Assembly: GCA_037179385.1 (NCBI GenBank)
Contig: CM074196.1
Coordinates: 31,083,986 to 31,147,985 of the forward strand
Direction: 5' to 3'
Length of the DNA: 64,000 nt
Source: Holothuria scabra
Taxonomy: Eukaryota > Echinodermata > Holothuroidea > Aspidochirotida > Holothuriidae
Shown here: positions 15,201-30,200 of the stretch, one piece after another
How positions within the stretch are numbered: position 1 is the first letter of the stretch
Layout of the letters: the number at the start of each line of letters is the position of its first letter
Program-made: the position numbers and the translations under genes
Notes under the pieces: model-generated
What the model was told of the DNA's origin: nothing
Seen by the model: only the letters and a program-made list of their open reading frames with translations
Databases searched by the model: none

Positions 15201-18200
15201 GAACAATAATGTACAAACCTTTACGTTGTAAACATAGTGTTGTAAAGAACATTTTTGTTTAATTTCTTCATTCAAAGGGGCATTGGGCCACTTCATGTTT
15301 CTCTAGGTAGATCATCAAAAATGTGTGATCTCTGTATCTGGAAAGGGTAACATTATCACGTCGTAAACCTGGAAATAGAAGTTGATATTAAAATAAGATG
15401 TTACACGAAGTGAGTCTACATCTCCATTTAGGCAAAAAGAAATTCAACAACATGTGTTTTTCTGGTCATCTTGGTTTACTGGTATTATACCTTCGACTTT
15501 AAAGTAGACAGCTAATCCTCTCACCCAAACTAAAATTTTATTAGTATGGGGTCAGAGGATTAGGCCTTAACTGCAGCCTTAATTCCATTAAAAAAGAAAA
15601 AGTACGTCAAAAAAGCCTTTAAGTGTCTGCCATGAAGCCAGAGAGAGTATTGCTTGCTTAACATGGAAAGTAATACCTCCATGTTCTCGGGCAATATTTA
15701 ATATCCAACAAAATATTGAATAGAAAATGTGGTGAATTTTGAATAATTTGTAAACTGTAACGAATATCTGATGTGTTCCTTCTAACAGGGGCGGATGCAG
15801 GCTTTGTCTAAAGGGGGATTTTGTGACATCGAGGTCTTTTATGACGTCATGCACTCACAATGGTCATGTTGGAGTATCTGTTACTACGACGTTGTATGCA
15901 CACTCGATACGCTCACCCGTGAAATGTGTACAAACCGCTTATGCCAAAGTATTTACGGTACAGTTCGTTCGTCACGACACCGTATGTAATTTGCATGATT
16001 TTTCTCCATCATTACGGATCCGCGACGTAACTGCAAGGCCTCTACCATAGCTCGACGCGTAACGAGAACATTTTTGGTCCGAATAACTTCAGGTGGCAGG
16101 AAGTAGGATTTTCCAGGCGTTTCATGGGCTCTTGGTTCGGTTTAAAAACAAACAAAAAACTGGCATTCATTGCAATTCCCTAAGTAGAAATTTAATGATG
16201 AATACCTTGTTAGAAAGTTTTCTTTCTTCATGTGAGAGAAACATGACCTGCAGTCTAATGACGATCTCGAGGGTCAGGAGTTCGATGCATTGAGTCATTT
16301 GTTGTGCTCTGTCTAGGCACTAAGTTACTGCAAGTCGCTCGTTTTGTTCTCAACGGGGAAAAGGTTTCTCTTTTTGAAATCTCTTCCAGGTACCTTTTTA
16401 TTGGGGCCTCAACTAAAAGGGTTGATCTCATGCATGGAATTTTTGATTGAATCGATGTCTAAGGTGAGCACCATCATCAGTTGGCTCGGAGCGTACAGAA
16501 AATTTTAAAATACACGACCCTCAGATAGCTGGAAATGGCAGGCGTTTTGGCCAGGGTGGGGTAAACGTGGACATTTTTGATCTCAGACCAAGGGGATAGT
16601 CTTAGAGGAGGAAGCCATCGACTATCTAAGAGTAGTGAAACCATGTTGGCGAGGAAGGACAGAAAATTTTTAAAAATAACACCCCTTATTTAGCCGGATA
16701 GGGCGTTTCCAACTGGTTTTAGAAGGAAGGTTAGACGTGGTTAAAAGGGCGTTTTGATTTTAGCTTGAATTAAAAACATTAAGCAATTTAACGTCAATAT
16801 AATTTTGAGGAAAGCTTAATCCATCTTTTCGTTTTAAGTTACCATTTTCAGAAATATATATAGGCGATGAATCTTGACTTTTTCAAGGAATGCCATTACA
16901 AAAATTATCCTGGAATCTAAGAGTAGCTCCAGAGTGCCGAGCGAACAGAAAATCTTTAAAATCGCGACCTATCAGAAAGCCGGGAATGGAATTTCCCACG
17001 CTTGTTAGTGACTCTTCACACTTCAATCGGATATGAATAATTGCAATTCGAGCAACAAACTACTGTTTGGGGCAGATCTGTCGCAGAATGATGCAAACAC
17101 TATGAAGTGAGACTGTGAGATAACTGATTTTAATGCTACAATGTGTAACTTTTCATTTTGTTTTGCATTTTTCTTGACAATTTAACCGGGACAAGGATGC
17201 TTTTTTTAATTTCTTGGGCACATTTTCCTCTCCGATGAAAAAAATCCTTCATAGCTGCCAGGAAATTTTCATACTTCTGCCCAAAATTCAGACCTCGCGG
17301 GAATTTTGGGGGCAGTATGCCTCCTTCACATGACCATATAGTCTAAGCGGGGGATAGTCACCCTCCCCTTTGAAAACGGTTAAAACATAACATGTGTCTT
17401 CATGTGTTATGTGTTAAAATTTGTATTTAATATTGAAAACATTAGAAGGAACTTAAAAAGCATCCTTCATAGCTGCCCGGAAATTTTCATACTTCTCCCC
17501 AAAATTCAGACCTCGCGGAAATTTTTGGGGCAGTCTGCCTCCTTCACATGACCATATAGTCTAAGCGGGGGATAGTCACCCTCCCCTTTGAAAACGGTTT
17601 AAACATTAAATCTGTCTTTATGTGTTATAAGAAGGAACTAAAAAAGCATCTGTGAGGGATGACATTGCCCAGTTGTCCACAAGCTTAAAGAGCGTGCTAT
17701 GCATACAGCAAATAGTAAAACGCCTTGGATAAAACGCCAAGACTACATTACAAGACTACATTAGCAATAAACCATCTCGAAATTTAAAAGTGCTGAACAA
17801 AAAATGGTCTTACCGAAGCACTACCGTGTGATGGAGCGAAAATAATCAATATGAAGACAGAACTGTTTCCACTGAGGTCTCCTCAGTGTAGCTCAGAGTA
17901 GATTTCAAGTGAAATATTGCATTCAAGATGCTCCAACATAGCATTAAAAGAAAATAGTCGGAAAAGGTGATATAGAAAACGTACTTAAGAAAAATCAAAC
18001 ACAAAAATCTCCGAAAATCCAATGGGATGTTGAAACCCCCAAACCGCACCCTTGGATCCGTCCCTGGTTTTAAGGCAGCCAATGTATTTTCCTTGATTAT
18101 TCATGACGCCGATGTGTTTCCATGTGTTTTTAAAAAGATTTCAATGAATGCAGTTTGCTGAATGAAATTGTCTGCGGCAATGGAGAATGCCGGAACTTTC

Positions 18201-21200
18201 CCGGAGGATACACATGCGACTGTGACCCTGGATATGTGTTTGAGGGACACTCGGGCTTTTGCTTCGGTAACTATAGCATCACAATGCTTTTGACACATTA
18301 AGAAATGTACCATTCAAATTCTGTCGTATCTTATGTACATTTATAAACATATTAGAGGCATATTCCAGTTTCTTTTCCTTTGGGTTTTACACTCTAAAAA
18401 ATATTGGGCAAATATTTGCCCAACTTTTTACCATCACTGGGTACATATGTGTCCTCCCAAAAAGTAGGCAAACTATTGGGCAAATAGTATTGGGCAGTGC
18501 AACTATCCAGTAGTTGGGCATTACTGAATGACCAACTTTTAACCAACACTGGGTACATAAGTGTCCTCCCAAATATTGGGCAAACTGTTGGGCAAATAGT
18601 GTTGGGCAATGCAACAACCCAGTACATTGGGTGCTTGTTTGGATTTCAATGTAACCTGATATAAAATTATATGATTTGGATAAGACAGAGACCGTTTGTC
18701 CTCCAAGAGTGGTTGGGGCACAAGTGACGTCTTTTTTCTAAAAGTCCTCTCGACTCTCTGGCGAAGAGCCAAGGGGCGAAAACCAAACATTTACTCCTGG
18801 AGGAGGAGGGCACCAGTGACGATGCACTTGGTAAGTAGACAGAAAAGTTGCTAAGTTGCGAAACATGAGACCTTGACTTTTTGACATAAACGGGTTGAGA
18901 TTCGCATTAACCAACATTTTGGAAAGCTATAGCTACGAGTATGCCCTAAAACTATCCTCAAAAAAACGTAATATTTATTAAAACTACTGATTGCATACTG
19001 TTGGTTTGATATAAAGTGTGACAATTGCAGGCGACGCTGAACAAAAGTTTACATTTTTACTGTTGTAAAGTTTTTATAGTTGAAGGCTCTTAAGGCTATT
19101 GAGATGAATCTCAGTGCATAAGATTGAATTCTTTGCACAGAACTTTGGAAATTGAAAAAAATGTTAAAAACTAATCCAGTATTCGTTCCATCAACATATA
19201 CCTCACAGAATCCCTGCAGACAAATAATGAGGTAATTTTTTCTACAGAAATAGTCCAATACAAAATGTGAACCGTTGCAAATGTGATCAAATGCTTGCAG
19301 ATTTTTTTACTACAATCCTACTTTAAATGGCAGACTCTGAGCAGAGTCGTCTTAAAATAGCGATAAACTTTATTTCGTTTTTACTTCAAAAAAGAGGAAC
19401 GCAAAAATAATCCCTTTGATTTGCATCTTAAATGGGTGTGCCAATTCCTAACTAAACCCATTAGACTGTGCTCTCAAACACCAAACTTGAATCGGATCGA
19501 TGTCTAAATTATGTTTGAGACACTATTGACGCCCAAAGGAATCAACGAGACTAGAATGCGCGAAGAGCTCGAAAATAGTTTCGTCATTTATTAATTTTTC
19601 CGTTGAGTTACCCACTAATTTGCCTTCATTAAGTGCCCTCCACCTGACAGCCTTGTCAAAGTTCACTCCACACTAAAGCTACCCTTCACAATCATGTTTG
19701 TTAAGCCTTGCTGTAATTATCAAGATTTTACGGTGATGATGTCGTATATGTGTGTGAGTGTGTGTTTGTGACACTTTACTTGTGAACACTATATCTCAAG
19801 ACGGGAATGGCCGACACTTTTCATATTTAATGTATAGCTTTATCATGTTAAGAGAAAGACACATACTGTGTCTGGTGGAGGTCCAAGGTTATTTGAGGTC
19901 ACCAAGTCAAAACCAGAAAACCTTGCAAACCGACATCTCGAGGGAGGATTGATTGACATCTTCCATATTTGGTATTTATCATGCTGAGAGGAAGAAGCCT
20001 ATTGTTTTTGGAGGAGGGACAGAGGTGATTTGAGATTACGGGAGGTTAAACTGTGAAATCCATGAAAATAGCCTGTTGACACAAATTTTTTTATGATACC
20101 AATGAATAGACGGTTCCCATATGTTTCATATTTCAGATTATAGATTTGCATTGTTGAGAGGCAGAAATCCGTTTTTGTGAAGGTTATGTCGTTTGAGGTC
20201 ATAGGAGTTTTATAAGCGAGATCCTTAAACATGATCCAAAAAACAATATTTCATACAACATAGAGATTACGGAACTTCTTATCTAATATGTAGATCTTTC
20301 AGGTTGAGAGGAAAAATTGTTTTTAGAAGTTATCTGAAGTCACCAGGAATAAAATAACGAAACCTTTTTGAACACAATGAGGGGAAGAATTGTTTTTGTG
20401 GAGATCAGAATATCATGCCAGGTCACCTAAGGTCATTCTTCATATGAGATCGCCAGGGACTGAAAGTGTACCTCAAGTAAAAAAAATTTAGAAATATATA
20501 TATTAAAGACCATTAAAAATGAATTCTAACAGTCCAGTTTCAATTTTCATAGCACTGCATTCCTGGCTGAGATATAAAATGTTGAGTAATGCTCAAATAA
20601 AAGTTTTTGTTTTTCTGAGATACTTTACCTTGTACCACGGTGTCATAATACCCTTACTCTTATGAGGGGTTGTCCACTTTGTACAACATGCAATGCAAGC
20701 TAACAGGAAGTGTTCAAGGTCAGATAAACGTTTTCAATTTTAAAGGGAAACAGAAGTGGGTCGCAAATCATTGCGCAATGGACCAATTAGTTTTAAGTAA
20801 ATTACTGTACCTCCAACATCCTATGAGGATGGAAGTTGGGCTGTTAGAATTCATTTTTCAGGCTGTTTGATACATATTTTTGAATTTGTTGACTTGAGGT
20901 ACACTTTAAAGCGTTGTTAGCAAGATACTTTCAAGTAGGGAAGTTGAAAGAACTTCATATTTGGTGTGTGGATGCAGTAAGTTTGCTAATGAGTACCAGT
21001 TTTTTTTTTTGGGGGGGGGGGGGGAGTAACAAGTCAACTGGGATCACACAACGCCATGTCAGGTCGATCAAACAGAGATCACTTTTCGCTTCCCGTTCTA
21101 TTTTCGGAACTACTTAATTATGGGCTTAACGTTGGGATCAACACTTTTCTGATGAAACGCCAAAAGGTCATAAGAGGGAAGGATAACCGTATGATGTTTT

Positions 21201-24200
21201 CATCATGAAGTAACGCCTCTACTTCATCACCAAAATTTTCGGCAACAAATAATTTTCTCCAAAGTCTTAGATTAATTTAAAGAAAATGGATGCAAAAACG
21301 ACAAATTTACTTTGAGATCTATCTTGAGATTCCTCCTAGTTCAAGCCGAAAAAATATTAAAGCCGAAATTGTGGCTGATCGTGGCGAGGTTTTGGGGGTA
21401 ATTGAAACCATGTGAGTTTCGCGGGTGAACACTGAAGGCTAGTTCAGTGAGTTCTCAGTGTTAGAGCGACTTCTCATAATTAAAATACACAATTTCCCAA
21501 GGTTTTCGAAGATTATCATCTGGAGTCACCAGTGATTGAAAAGTACAATGTGATGAATCTTTCTTTAGGCAAAGAATCACTTAGCTAAGCCTTTTGCAGT
21601 TTCGGTTTCTGGTTTTTTTTTTTTTTTTTTCTGGCATACCTTTTTTACATTTCTGGTATACTTTGGAGTTTTCTGAGTAATTAAAATCATGTCAATTTTT
21701 AAACTCAAGTGCTGCCCAATTTTTATTAGATCAAAACATTTCATGTATTGAGACATTGCCACTGACACTAACCAGTCACTAGTTGTAGCTAACTATCCAT
21801 TTCAGCATCGCCATTTGAGGGAGGTTCTATATTTTACTGTAAACTCTTGAAGCTCTGTGCTATAGTAAAATCAGGGAGTTGCAACACCCTGGTATAGTTT
21901 TGGAAAAGTCGAAATTTGAACTTCATTTCCTAATTAAGTTGATAACGTCGTTGCTTCCGCTGAAAAGTGGTCGCAGAGTTGTGCAAAGAAAAGCAGGATC
22001 ATTGTTTACACTCTTTTGCGGGCCATTGCATTCTATTCCCTTTTCCATAATGCATTGCGTGTACTGAGTCTGATTGTCATGTCTTTGCTTCAAATCTCTG
22101 CTAAATGAAGCATGAGGTTAATGTTTCACGATCTTGTCTGGTCTGACCAATATGGTTATTACATCCATTGTGTTGAGCTGAGTTTCTGAACATGATATTA
22201 AGTCTCTAACTTAAGAATTTGAGTTCTTTACCAACAATTTTGAATAAGACTATTAGAGATAAAATAAGGAGGGGGGGGGGTAGTGTTGAACAAAGAGGGT
22301 GAAGGCAGTAGGAAAACTAGTTTTGTTGACCCCATCAGCTTTTAATAAAAACACTGATATCCTTCCAGCTGAATAGTTGCTTCTGCTGTATAGGTTCAAT
22401 GTATATTTTACATGCAATGATTATATGTATAACTTAGACTACCAGTAGTTGTCTAGAATTTGTTGTTTTACGTATAAATAATTCAATTTTTATCATAAAA
22501 TGTGCAGTATCATGATACTGTTCGTTTCTGCCATTAATTTTTTGAATGACGATTCAACAACATCGAGGCTCTCTCTTTTCTGTCTTATCTTTAAAAAATT
22601 AAATGCACTGCTTAATATTACCGTTTTATTTAGGTATTGGGATTCAGCAGCATCCCTCCTATAGTTCCTAATTCCTGCGGGCTTGAATTTTAGAGTTTTG
22701 CAAAAATGTGGGCCACGCCTCTTACGCCTATAGGTGTAGAAACCTCTCTGAGTTAGCAAAGTCTGTCTCAGTCAAGTGCCTTCTTTTTCATCTCTAGATT
22801 TTGATGAGTGTCAGCAACCTGATGTGTATTGCGTCAATGGCCTCTGTTACAATACACTTGGCAGCTACATTTGCGAATGCCCTGTCTTCCATACATTCAA
22901 TCAAACGGACTCCACATGCTATGGTACGTATGTTCTACTCATTTTACTGTTGATATTGGTACAATTTTATGTGGTCTAATGCACTTTCCAATTGTATGAC
23001 GCACCCTCTAATCGCCGGAAAACGTCAGTAAATTCGCCGTTAAAGACGTCAAACATTGACGCCCCTTCCGTTACCTAGATGACCTAACATGTCATAGACC
23101 ATAGCTGACCTTTCCTGTAGAATGTGACAAGCTTATGATGCACCCAGTGGCTTACTTGCAACGAAACTTCAGAAGTAGCGTAACCAGCGGGGGCAGGGGC
23201 AGTGACGGAGCTAGGGGTTTCGGTCAGAGGGGGCGAAAATGGTCTGAAGGGGCGCTTCGAAGGAATTAATACCCTGAGCCTGCGCACGATCGAAGCCACG
23301 GCTTTTCATATTTTCCATTTATTTGATTTTCACCTGGTAGAAGACTACTTTAACATTTCTCCTCAGCAAGTTTTTCTATTAAAACATGTTAAAATTTCTA
23401 TCCATGGGCCTCCGCTGAAGAAAATTCGGGGGGAGTGGGAGTAAATTCTTGTGGGGGGAAAGCTCCGCGCCACCATGAATTGGCGCGGAGCGCAAGAAAA
23501 TTTTGGCCTAAAATGCCGCTCAGATCGCTGGAAATGACAATGCTAAAGCCTATTTACCGTATATAAATAGGGAAAACACTGAGTGAACTGTTAAGAAATA
23601 TTGATGTTATTTTTCTTCGTCTTTTTCCCTATGTTTTCTTCGTTTTTTTCAGTTTTTTTTATTCATTTTCCAGGGGAGGGAAAGTCCCCCCCTTACCCCT
23701 ACCTGCGGACGCGCATGTTTCTATCCTTCTCTTCCACATTCTAGTATGAAGGCAGTCATTATATTTTGTGTGTTATTGTCAGATCTCGATTTAAGATTTT
23801 AATGTAATAATCGGCTACTTTTTGAAGGTAAAGATTAAACCTGCTAGAGCTAAATAGCAAGCAATCTTACAGAGGGAAAAAGTATGGAAAGTAATCACCG
23901 TTAGTTGTACATTTTTGGCACATGGAAATCAAGATAAGTACAGGAGGAAACATTAAATGAGGTAATTTACATCATGCGACCACTCTTAAATAGCCATTAA
24001 TTAAGTACATTAAAAGAAATAGCCAAGACAAGAGGTCTGCTTGGCTTTCTATATACCGAATTCATAATAAATAAAAGTAGCCTAAACTTAAGCTTTTTTG
24101 GTGCAATGTTCTGGCATTTTAGACCACGGAAGTATAGAAATAAGCATTTTCGTAGAATTATCGTGCAGTGTCTGAAATAGCCATTTATTATGATAATGAT

Positions 24201-27200
24201 CACTTGAAGGAAAGCAAAATGAAAACTACTCATTACAACTCCTAAATCATTACCACTATGATAACAGTTCTATTTTATTATAACCTGAATGTTCTCTTCA
24301 AATGATTTTGAAAAACGTCTTTTTATTGTCTATGTTGACAATTATCCCCGACAACAAGAGGGCTATTTTCGCTACAATTATTGCTGCGCCCTTTGCAACA
24401 TCCTTTACTGGTCGGGAGGGTTAATTTAGTGTCGTTCTGTGTATTTTGTAAGCTTATAATCACGCATGGTGTGGAAGCTATGAACTTAGCATAGCGACAA
24501 CATTCATTACGTTTGGGGCAAAACCTATCCCTATATTACAGAAGATTACCCTTTTCATCAGAATAAAGTGCAGAAAATTTTGGGCCTTACCAACCCTCCA
24601 GATGGCCGGAAACGACACTTGGCGAGTGTTCTAAGCTGCATGTACAAAGCCCTGAAACAGGAATTTCATGTCTGTAATATTTCGATTTTTAGAATTTTCA
24701 ATGTAAAAAATTGTTGAAGGTAAAATCATGGATGACTGAATTTTGTACACTATCTAAGCGGAGGGCCACCATCAGTCGGCGCGGAGCGTACAAGAAATTT
24801 TGGGCCTTACTAACCCTCCAGATGGCCGGAAAAGACACTTGGCGAGTGTTCTAATCTGCATGTACAAAGCCCTGAAACAGGAATTTCATGTATGTAATTT
24901 TTAGATTTTTAGAATTTTCAATGTAAAATATTGTTGAAGGGAATCTGCCTCTCGGTCACGGCCTCGCACGTTTACGCACGATAAAACTTACAACTGTCAA
25001 ACAGCCTATATAGGCCTATGTCCATTACCTAATTATGAACCATGCATACAACCCCTCCCCCATATTCACCTTGTATATCCAAGTTACATCCGCGCGTCGC
25101 CATTTGAGATCAGCACAGGACCAAACCAAGACCAACGCATTCATCAATGGTGGGATGCCATATGCACACTACATACCTGACAACTAGGCTAGTACAATTT
25201 CCAATAGATATCACGAATGATGGTCCCCAAATTACGATTTCACTATTCAGCATACTGCACCCATCTTGCTATTCCTGGTCAAATGTCCGCACGTTTTACG
25301 AATAAAAACTGACGATGTGAGTGAAGGTATTTTGATGATTTATTTTTAAATTTTTTATTTTAATTATTTTTTCACAAGTTTGATTTTCCAGGGGGGGGGG
25401 TGATTGCCCCCTTGCCCCCCCCCCTTCGGACGCCCGTGTGTTCTAGCCACTACAGTGTCGTATCCGTAAAATTTCCTTCAATATAGGCTTTCTTTTTGTC
25501 TAAAAAGGCAAAAAAGTTTCTCGAGTCTTTTAATGTCGCCGAGGAGCTTTAACCCGCACTCCTTAGATAACACGATCTTCAGTCGACATGCTATCGCAGA
25601 TACATGCTGATTGGAAACGCAGATTCTATGATAATCCCCCAAATATGCAAATTTCATTACATGAAACCCTGAATCAAATTTATTTTCTGCAAGACAAGTT
25701 TCATAATGTATAAAAGGATTCAAATTTGCAAGGTAGTACTTCCATGCTTACATATACAGTAGTGTTCACACTTAAGAAAAAAAATTAGATTCATTTATAC
25801 AAAAAAAAGTTGTTCTTGCGCGCAGAAAAAACAAGAATATTAAGCATAAAAATGGTACCTTTGGTCCATGGGGTAGGGTGAGTTACATGGCTCAACCCCC
25901 CCCCCCAACACTTCTCTTAAGGCCCTAAGACACCCACAAACTAACAATCAGCTAGTACAAATTCGGGAAACCTCTATGCTATTGCCCCCCCCCCCCCCTA
26001 CAGACAGTCAGGTCTGGTTACGCCACTGGCTTTAACTTAAACATGAAAATAGTAAATTAAACTCCAAAAGGGTTTCCAGAACGATTGCTCCTAAGAAGGA
26101 GTAAATTTCACTCGAAGCGTAGTGAAAACTTACCTAAAACTATCGTACCATTATTCCTCGACAACAATAGGTTCTTTCTCGTGTATTATAGTGTAAGTAT
26201 TTCACCGATGCACCCTTCTCAGCACTGAACTTGAAATACTTAGTCCTCCCAATTATACCTGTTTACACGACTCTTTACCTTGTCGGGTATCTTAATGCCT
26301 CAACTGGCAATCATCGTATTCTTTAATTCTTGACCACAATAGATATTTATCAGTCCGTATATTATCAAAAACATGTGACTTATGCACAATTCTCTGGGCT
26401 TGAAATACTGAGCCCGTAAGAGGGGCATTCCGCAGGAATTGTCTGTCACGGACGGGACATTTTGCAGCAATAAAAATAGAATTACTGCAACAACAGTAGA
26501 CTGTAATCTCTTAACTTTTTTTTTTAAATATTAAATTAGCCTGCCTGAGTTACCTAGAAAATATAGCTTGTTTCATATGTCACTATTAATTACTTAATTA
26601 TAAGCTCGTTAAGGTGTGTCACGGACCGGACAGAAAATGGACACCAGTTTTTTATGAGTTTATGTAAATTAGAAATGCTCTGAAACTGCAAGTGATATTA
26701 AAATTTTGAAATGTACATTGCAAACTAGAGTTCCTTTCTAGTCTCATGCAAATAATTTATTTTCCAAAAATTTTATGCAAGACTTCAAATTTTGTTCCCC
26801 CTTTAAAAAATTGGCGTCACGGACGGGACATTGCCAAATGTCACGGACGGGACAATGTTTGAATTCAACAGTAATGGGTATTTTTCATATTTATTAACAT
26901 TCCTTTTTACCAGTTATTAGTCTATTGAAATATGTGTATAGACATGTGCAAGATACTGCACCAAATCAACAGGCAGTGGGTGTTGACGCAGGTGGGGAGG
27001 GGGTGGGAAGGGGTAAAAGATGCGCCCCGGCAGGGAGTTGCAATGTTTATAAATCCAGTGTGAATTGTACAACAAATTGAAGAGGTAGCCTACTGCAAAA
27101 AGATGCTCATATCAAAGGCATTCATCCTTGTCAAGAGTACAGGTCCATGCACCCCAATCCCCATCTGGGCAATATGAACAACATACCAAATGTGTAGTCT

Positions 27201-30200
27201 CTTACGTAAATCTCTCTGGATAACTCCAGATTCCAAGGTCTGACAGGTCTACAGTAGATTGTCCATGACAAAGTTCATGCAGTTTACTTAGACTGACCAC
27301 ACAACTGTTCTCAAAACTACACAATGTTTGACCTAAAGGTCAATGGTTGATTCACAGGAGCCTCTTATGATGAAACACCATACCTGTGACACAGAAAGGT
27401 AAGTCACAAATCTACTAGCTCGGACAATTTTAACTAGAGTTTCTGGCAAACAGTATTTACCACCATTTTCTGACAAAATTTAATTTGTCTGTATTGAGTT
27501 ATTAGGTACAGTATATCAAGGCAGTCCTTCTTTTCATTTTTTTTCTTTCCACATACTGTACCGTATCCCTGTCAAAATGAAGTTTCAGTTTAGTATTTAC
27601 AGGTGGGTGTTGATATCCATGTACAGCAGTTGCTGCCAGGAATGATTCACCACTGCCATAAACTTTTTGTCAGAGCTACATTTGTGACTTACCTTTAGAT
27701 AACTATGTTATTTATATAGTGTATGGTGTACTTTATATGCAACATCCTAAGGGGCACCTGTGGGTTGATGTTGGTCCAAGTTGGTGTGCTGAAATGACCT
27801 TTTGCCTCTGAACCCTCCTCTATTCTACCTTTTCCTCTCCCTCTCAGATTTTCTCTGCTTCTGATAACTTACAGTTATGATTCAGTTGTTCTACTTTTGG
27901 AAGCTTTCCTTTGCTCTGTCTTCCCTTTCCTACCCTTTGTAATCAAAACAAAAGGGTACTTCTTCTCATTATTATCTCATCGCTCCATGAGGAAGATGAG
28001 ATATTGTAATCACTTTGCCCGTTGAGCTATAAATGGGAATGCCAGCTGAAATTGGCCCTGTTGCCATGGTAATGGTTGATGCCCCCAAGTTACCAGTCCA
28101 AGGGTCTAACTTAAGGTGGGGTCCCCCGAGGTAACCAAAACTCCAGTTCTGTGTGAGGGGTCAAAACGTGTCCGTGTGTGTGTGTGTGTGTGTGTGAATT
28201 TTTGTTTTTGCTAATATCTCCTTAACCGCTCAGCGGGTTTTCTTCAAATGTTGTAAGAAGGTACCCTAGGTGGAACCACTGTACATATTGCATAACCGGA
28301 AGTAAAGATCAAAGGCCAAAGGTCAAATTTGATAAAAATCATATATTTTACTATATTTCTGTAATGAAACATCGCACTGACATGAAACTTTGCACGTGTC
28401 ATGAGGATATCTAGAACTACCAAAATATATGGTTACCATGGCAACAGGTATCAAAGGTCACGTGATGGAAGGGGAAGTGTCTTTTTTTAAGCGAAAAAAG
28501 AGGAAATTTGTGACTCTAACACCTCCTAGCGGGCTGGACCGATTTTTTTCAAACTTAGTGGGAAATTACACCAGGGTTAGAACTTGTTTTTCCCAGATTT
28601 CCAGAAGTAAGGGTCAAATATCAAAGGTCAGAGATCATATTTCGATAGTAATCATTTTGGGGGGATTTTTTGGCTGTATTTCTGGTCTTTTACCGTATTT
28701 CTGTAAAGGAACATGGCATTGACATGAAACTTTGCACGTGTCATTAGGATATCTAGAACTACCAAAATGCATGGTGGCCAAGGCAACAGACATTTAAAGT
28801 CACATGATGGAAGTAAAGTGTATATTTTCAAGTGGAAAAAGCAGAAACTTTTAACTCAAAGTCCCCCTAGTGGGCTAGACCGATCCTTTTCAAACTTGGT
28901 GGGAAGATACCCCAGGGTCGTAACTTGTGTCTCGTAGATTCCCGGAAGTGAAGGATAGAGGTCAGAGGTCAAAGGTCAAATTTAGGTTAGATTATACTTT
29001 TGTCTGTATTTCGGTAAAGAAACATCTTAGTGACATGAAACTTCGCACTTGTCATGAGGATAACTAGAACTACCCAAATACATGGTTGCCATGGCAACAG
29101 ACTCTAAAAGTGACGGTCTAAGGTCAAAGGTCAAATTGAGTCAAAATCGTTCTTTGTACATAATTCCAGGGGGAAACATTGCACCGACATGAAAAATGAA
29201 AAGCATAACAGGAGTGACATGTTCTGCAAAAATATTTGGTTGCCATGGCAACTCGGGTTTGAAGTCGCCTAACAGGAGGTCAAATTTACGGTTTTACTTC
29301 AAAAACTGCTGGTTGTTGGCTTTTGTTTGAAGGTGGTTAAGATGTGCCCCAAACTGAGAAAATGTGTCTTGTAGAGCCCGGTCCAAGGTGTAGCAAACCT
29401 TTTCCGTAATTGTCTTGCGTATAGAAATCTTGTTCTTTAATTGTATGGGGTTTGAAAGTATTGTGAGTCAATATTTGTTATCGTTTCATAAGACGGAAAA
29501 TAAAGCCTCGTGGATTCACAAACATCGGTGCACGCGGAAGTGACAATTTGACTTGCGTATCGTTCTTTTCGGCAATGTGCTAATACTAAAAACGCACTAC
29601 ATAAAATGCTGTTAATAGCTGAAATTCATAAATTCATCGTGGTCAATGATATCAGTTCAATAACCACTGCAATTGCTTCACGAAGTCGATGGTTTTCCAC
29701 TCTCCAACGTAGGCCTACATTGTCAGTTAGTTTGACTTACACATTTCCGCTAAATATTGTCACCATTAACAGCTTGGTTTGCGCATCTGCTACTCAAACG
29801 AAGTTCGAATGTCACCACGCTACTTTCATTCCGCGTCGAAGAAATCTAAAGCGCAATATTTTCAGGGCGCGGACGTCAGCTCGAAGACGTGAACTGTGGG
29901 CTAAAATGCCGCGTCGCCCTGGCCACGTCTTGTAATCTAAAGCTCCCTAATGACGCGTGTGGTCGCACGCAGTAGACTTCGTAATGCGCGTGTGGTAGGC
30001 TAAGTGCGCGTATCTGATTGGTTGATCAGCTGTCCGAATTTGTTGGTGTAACATGCAGTGATATGCGTTTTGCTCGTCTCGGCCCTTCCTCTAGGGAGCT
30101 TACACGCGTGTAAAAGCCAAATTACGCAACCACCTTCTGGAGGACAAATAACACACATGGAAGCTAAGTAAAGAAATGTGGTGCGTGGCGGGATGTCTTT

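Noticed and set aside
22776..22797. Extending EGF exon 4 upstream to the ATG at 22776
   Set aside because: The ATG lies in the pyrimidine-rich intron end; the AG at 22796-22797 gives the same phase and boundary as the other EGF exons.
29606..29935. ORF of 109 codons, basic C-terminus
   Set aside because: It overlaps the CpG-dense patch, which inflates Arg codons; no family resemblance or splice context.
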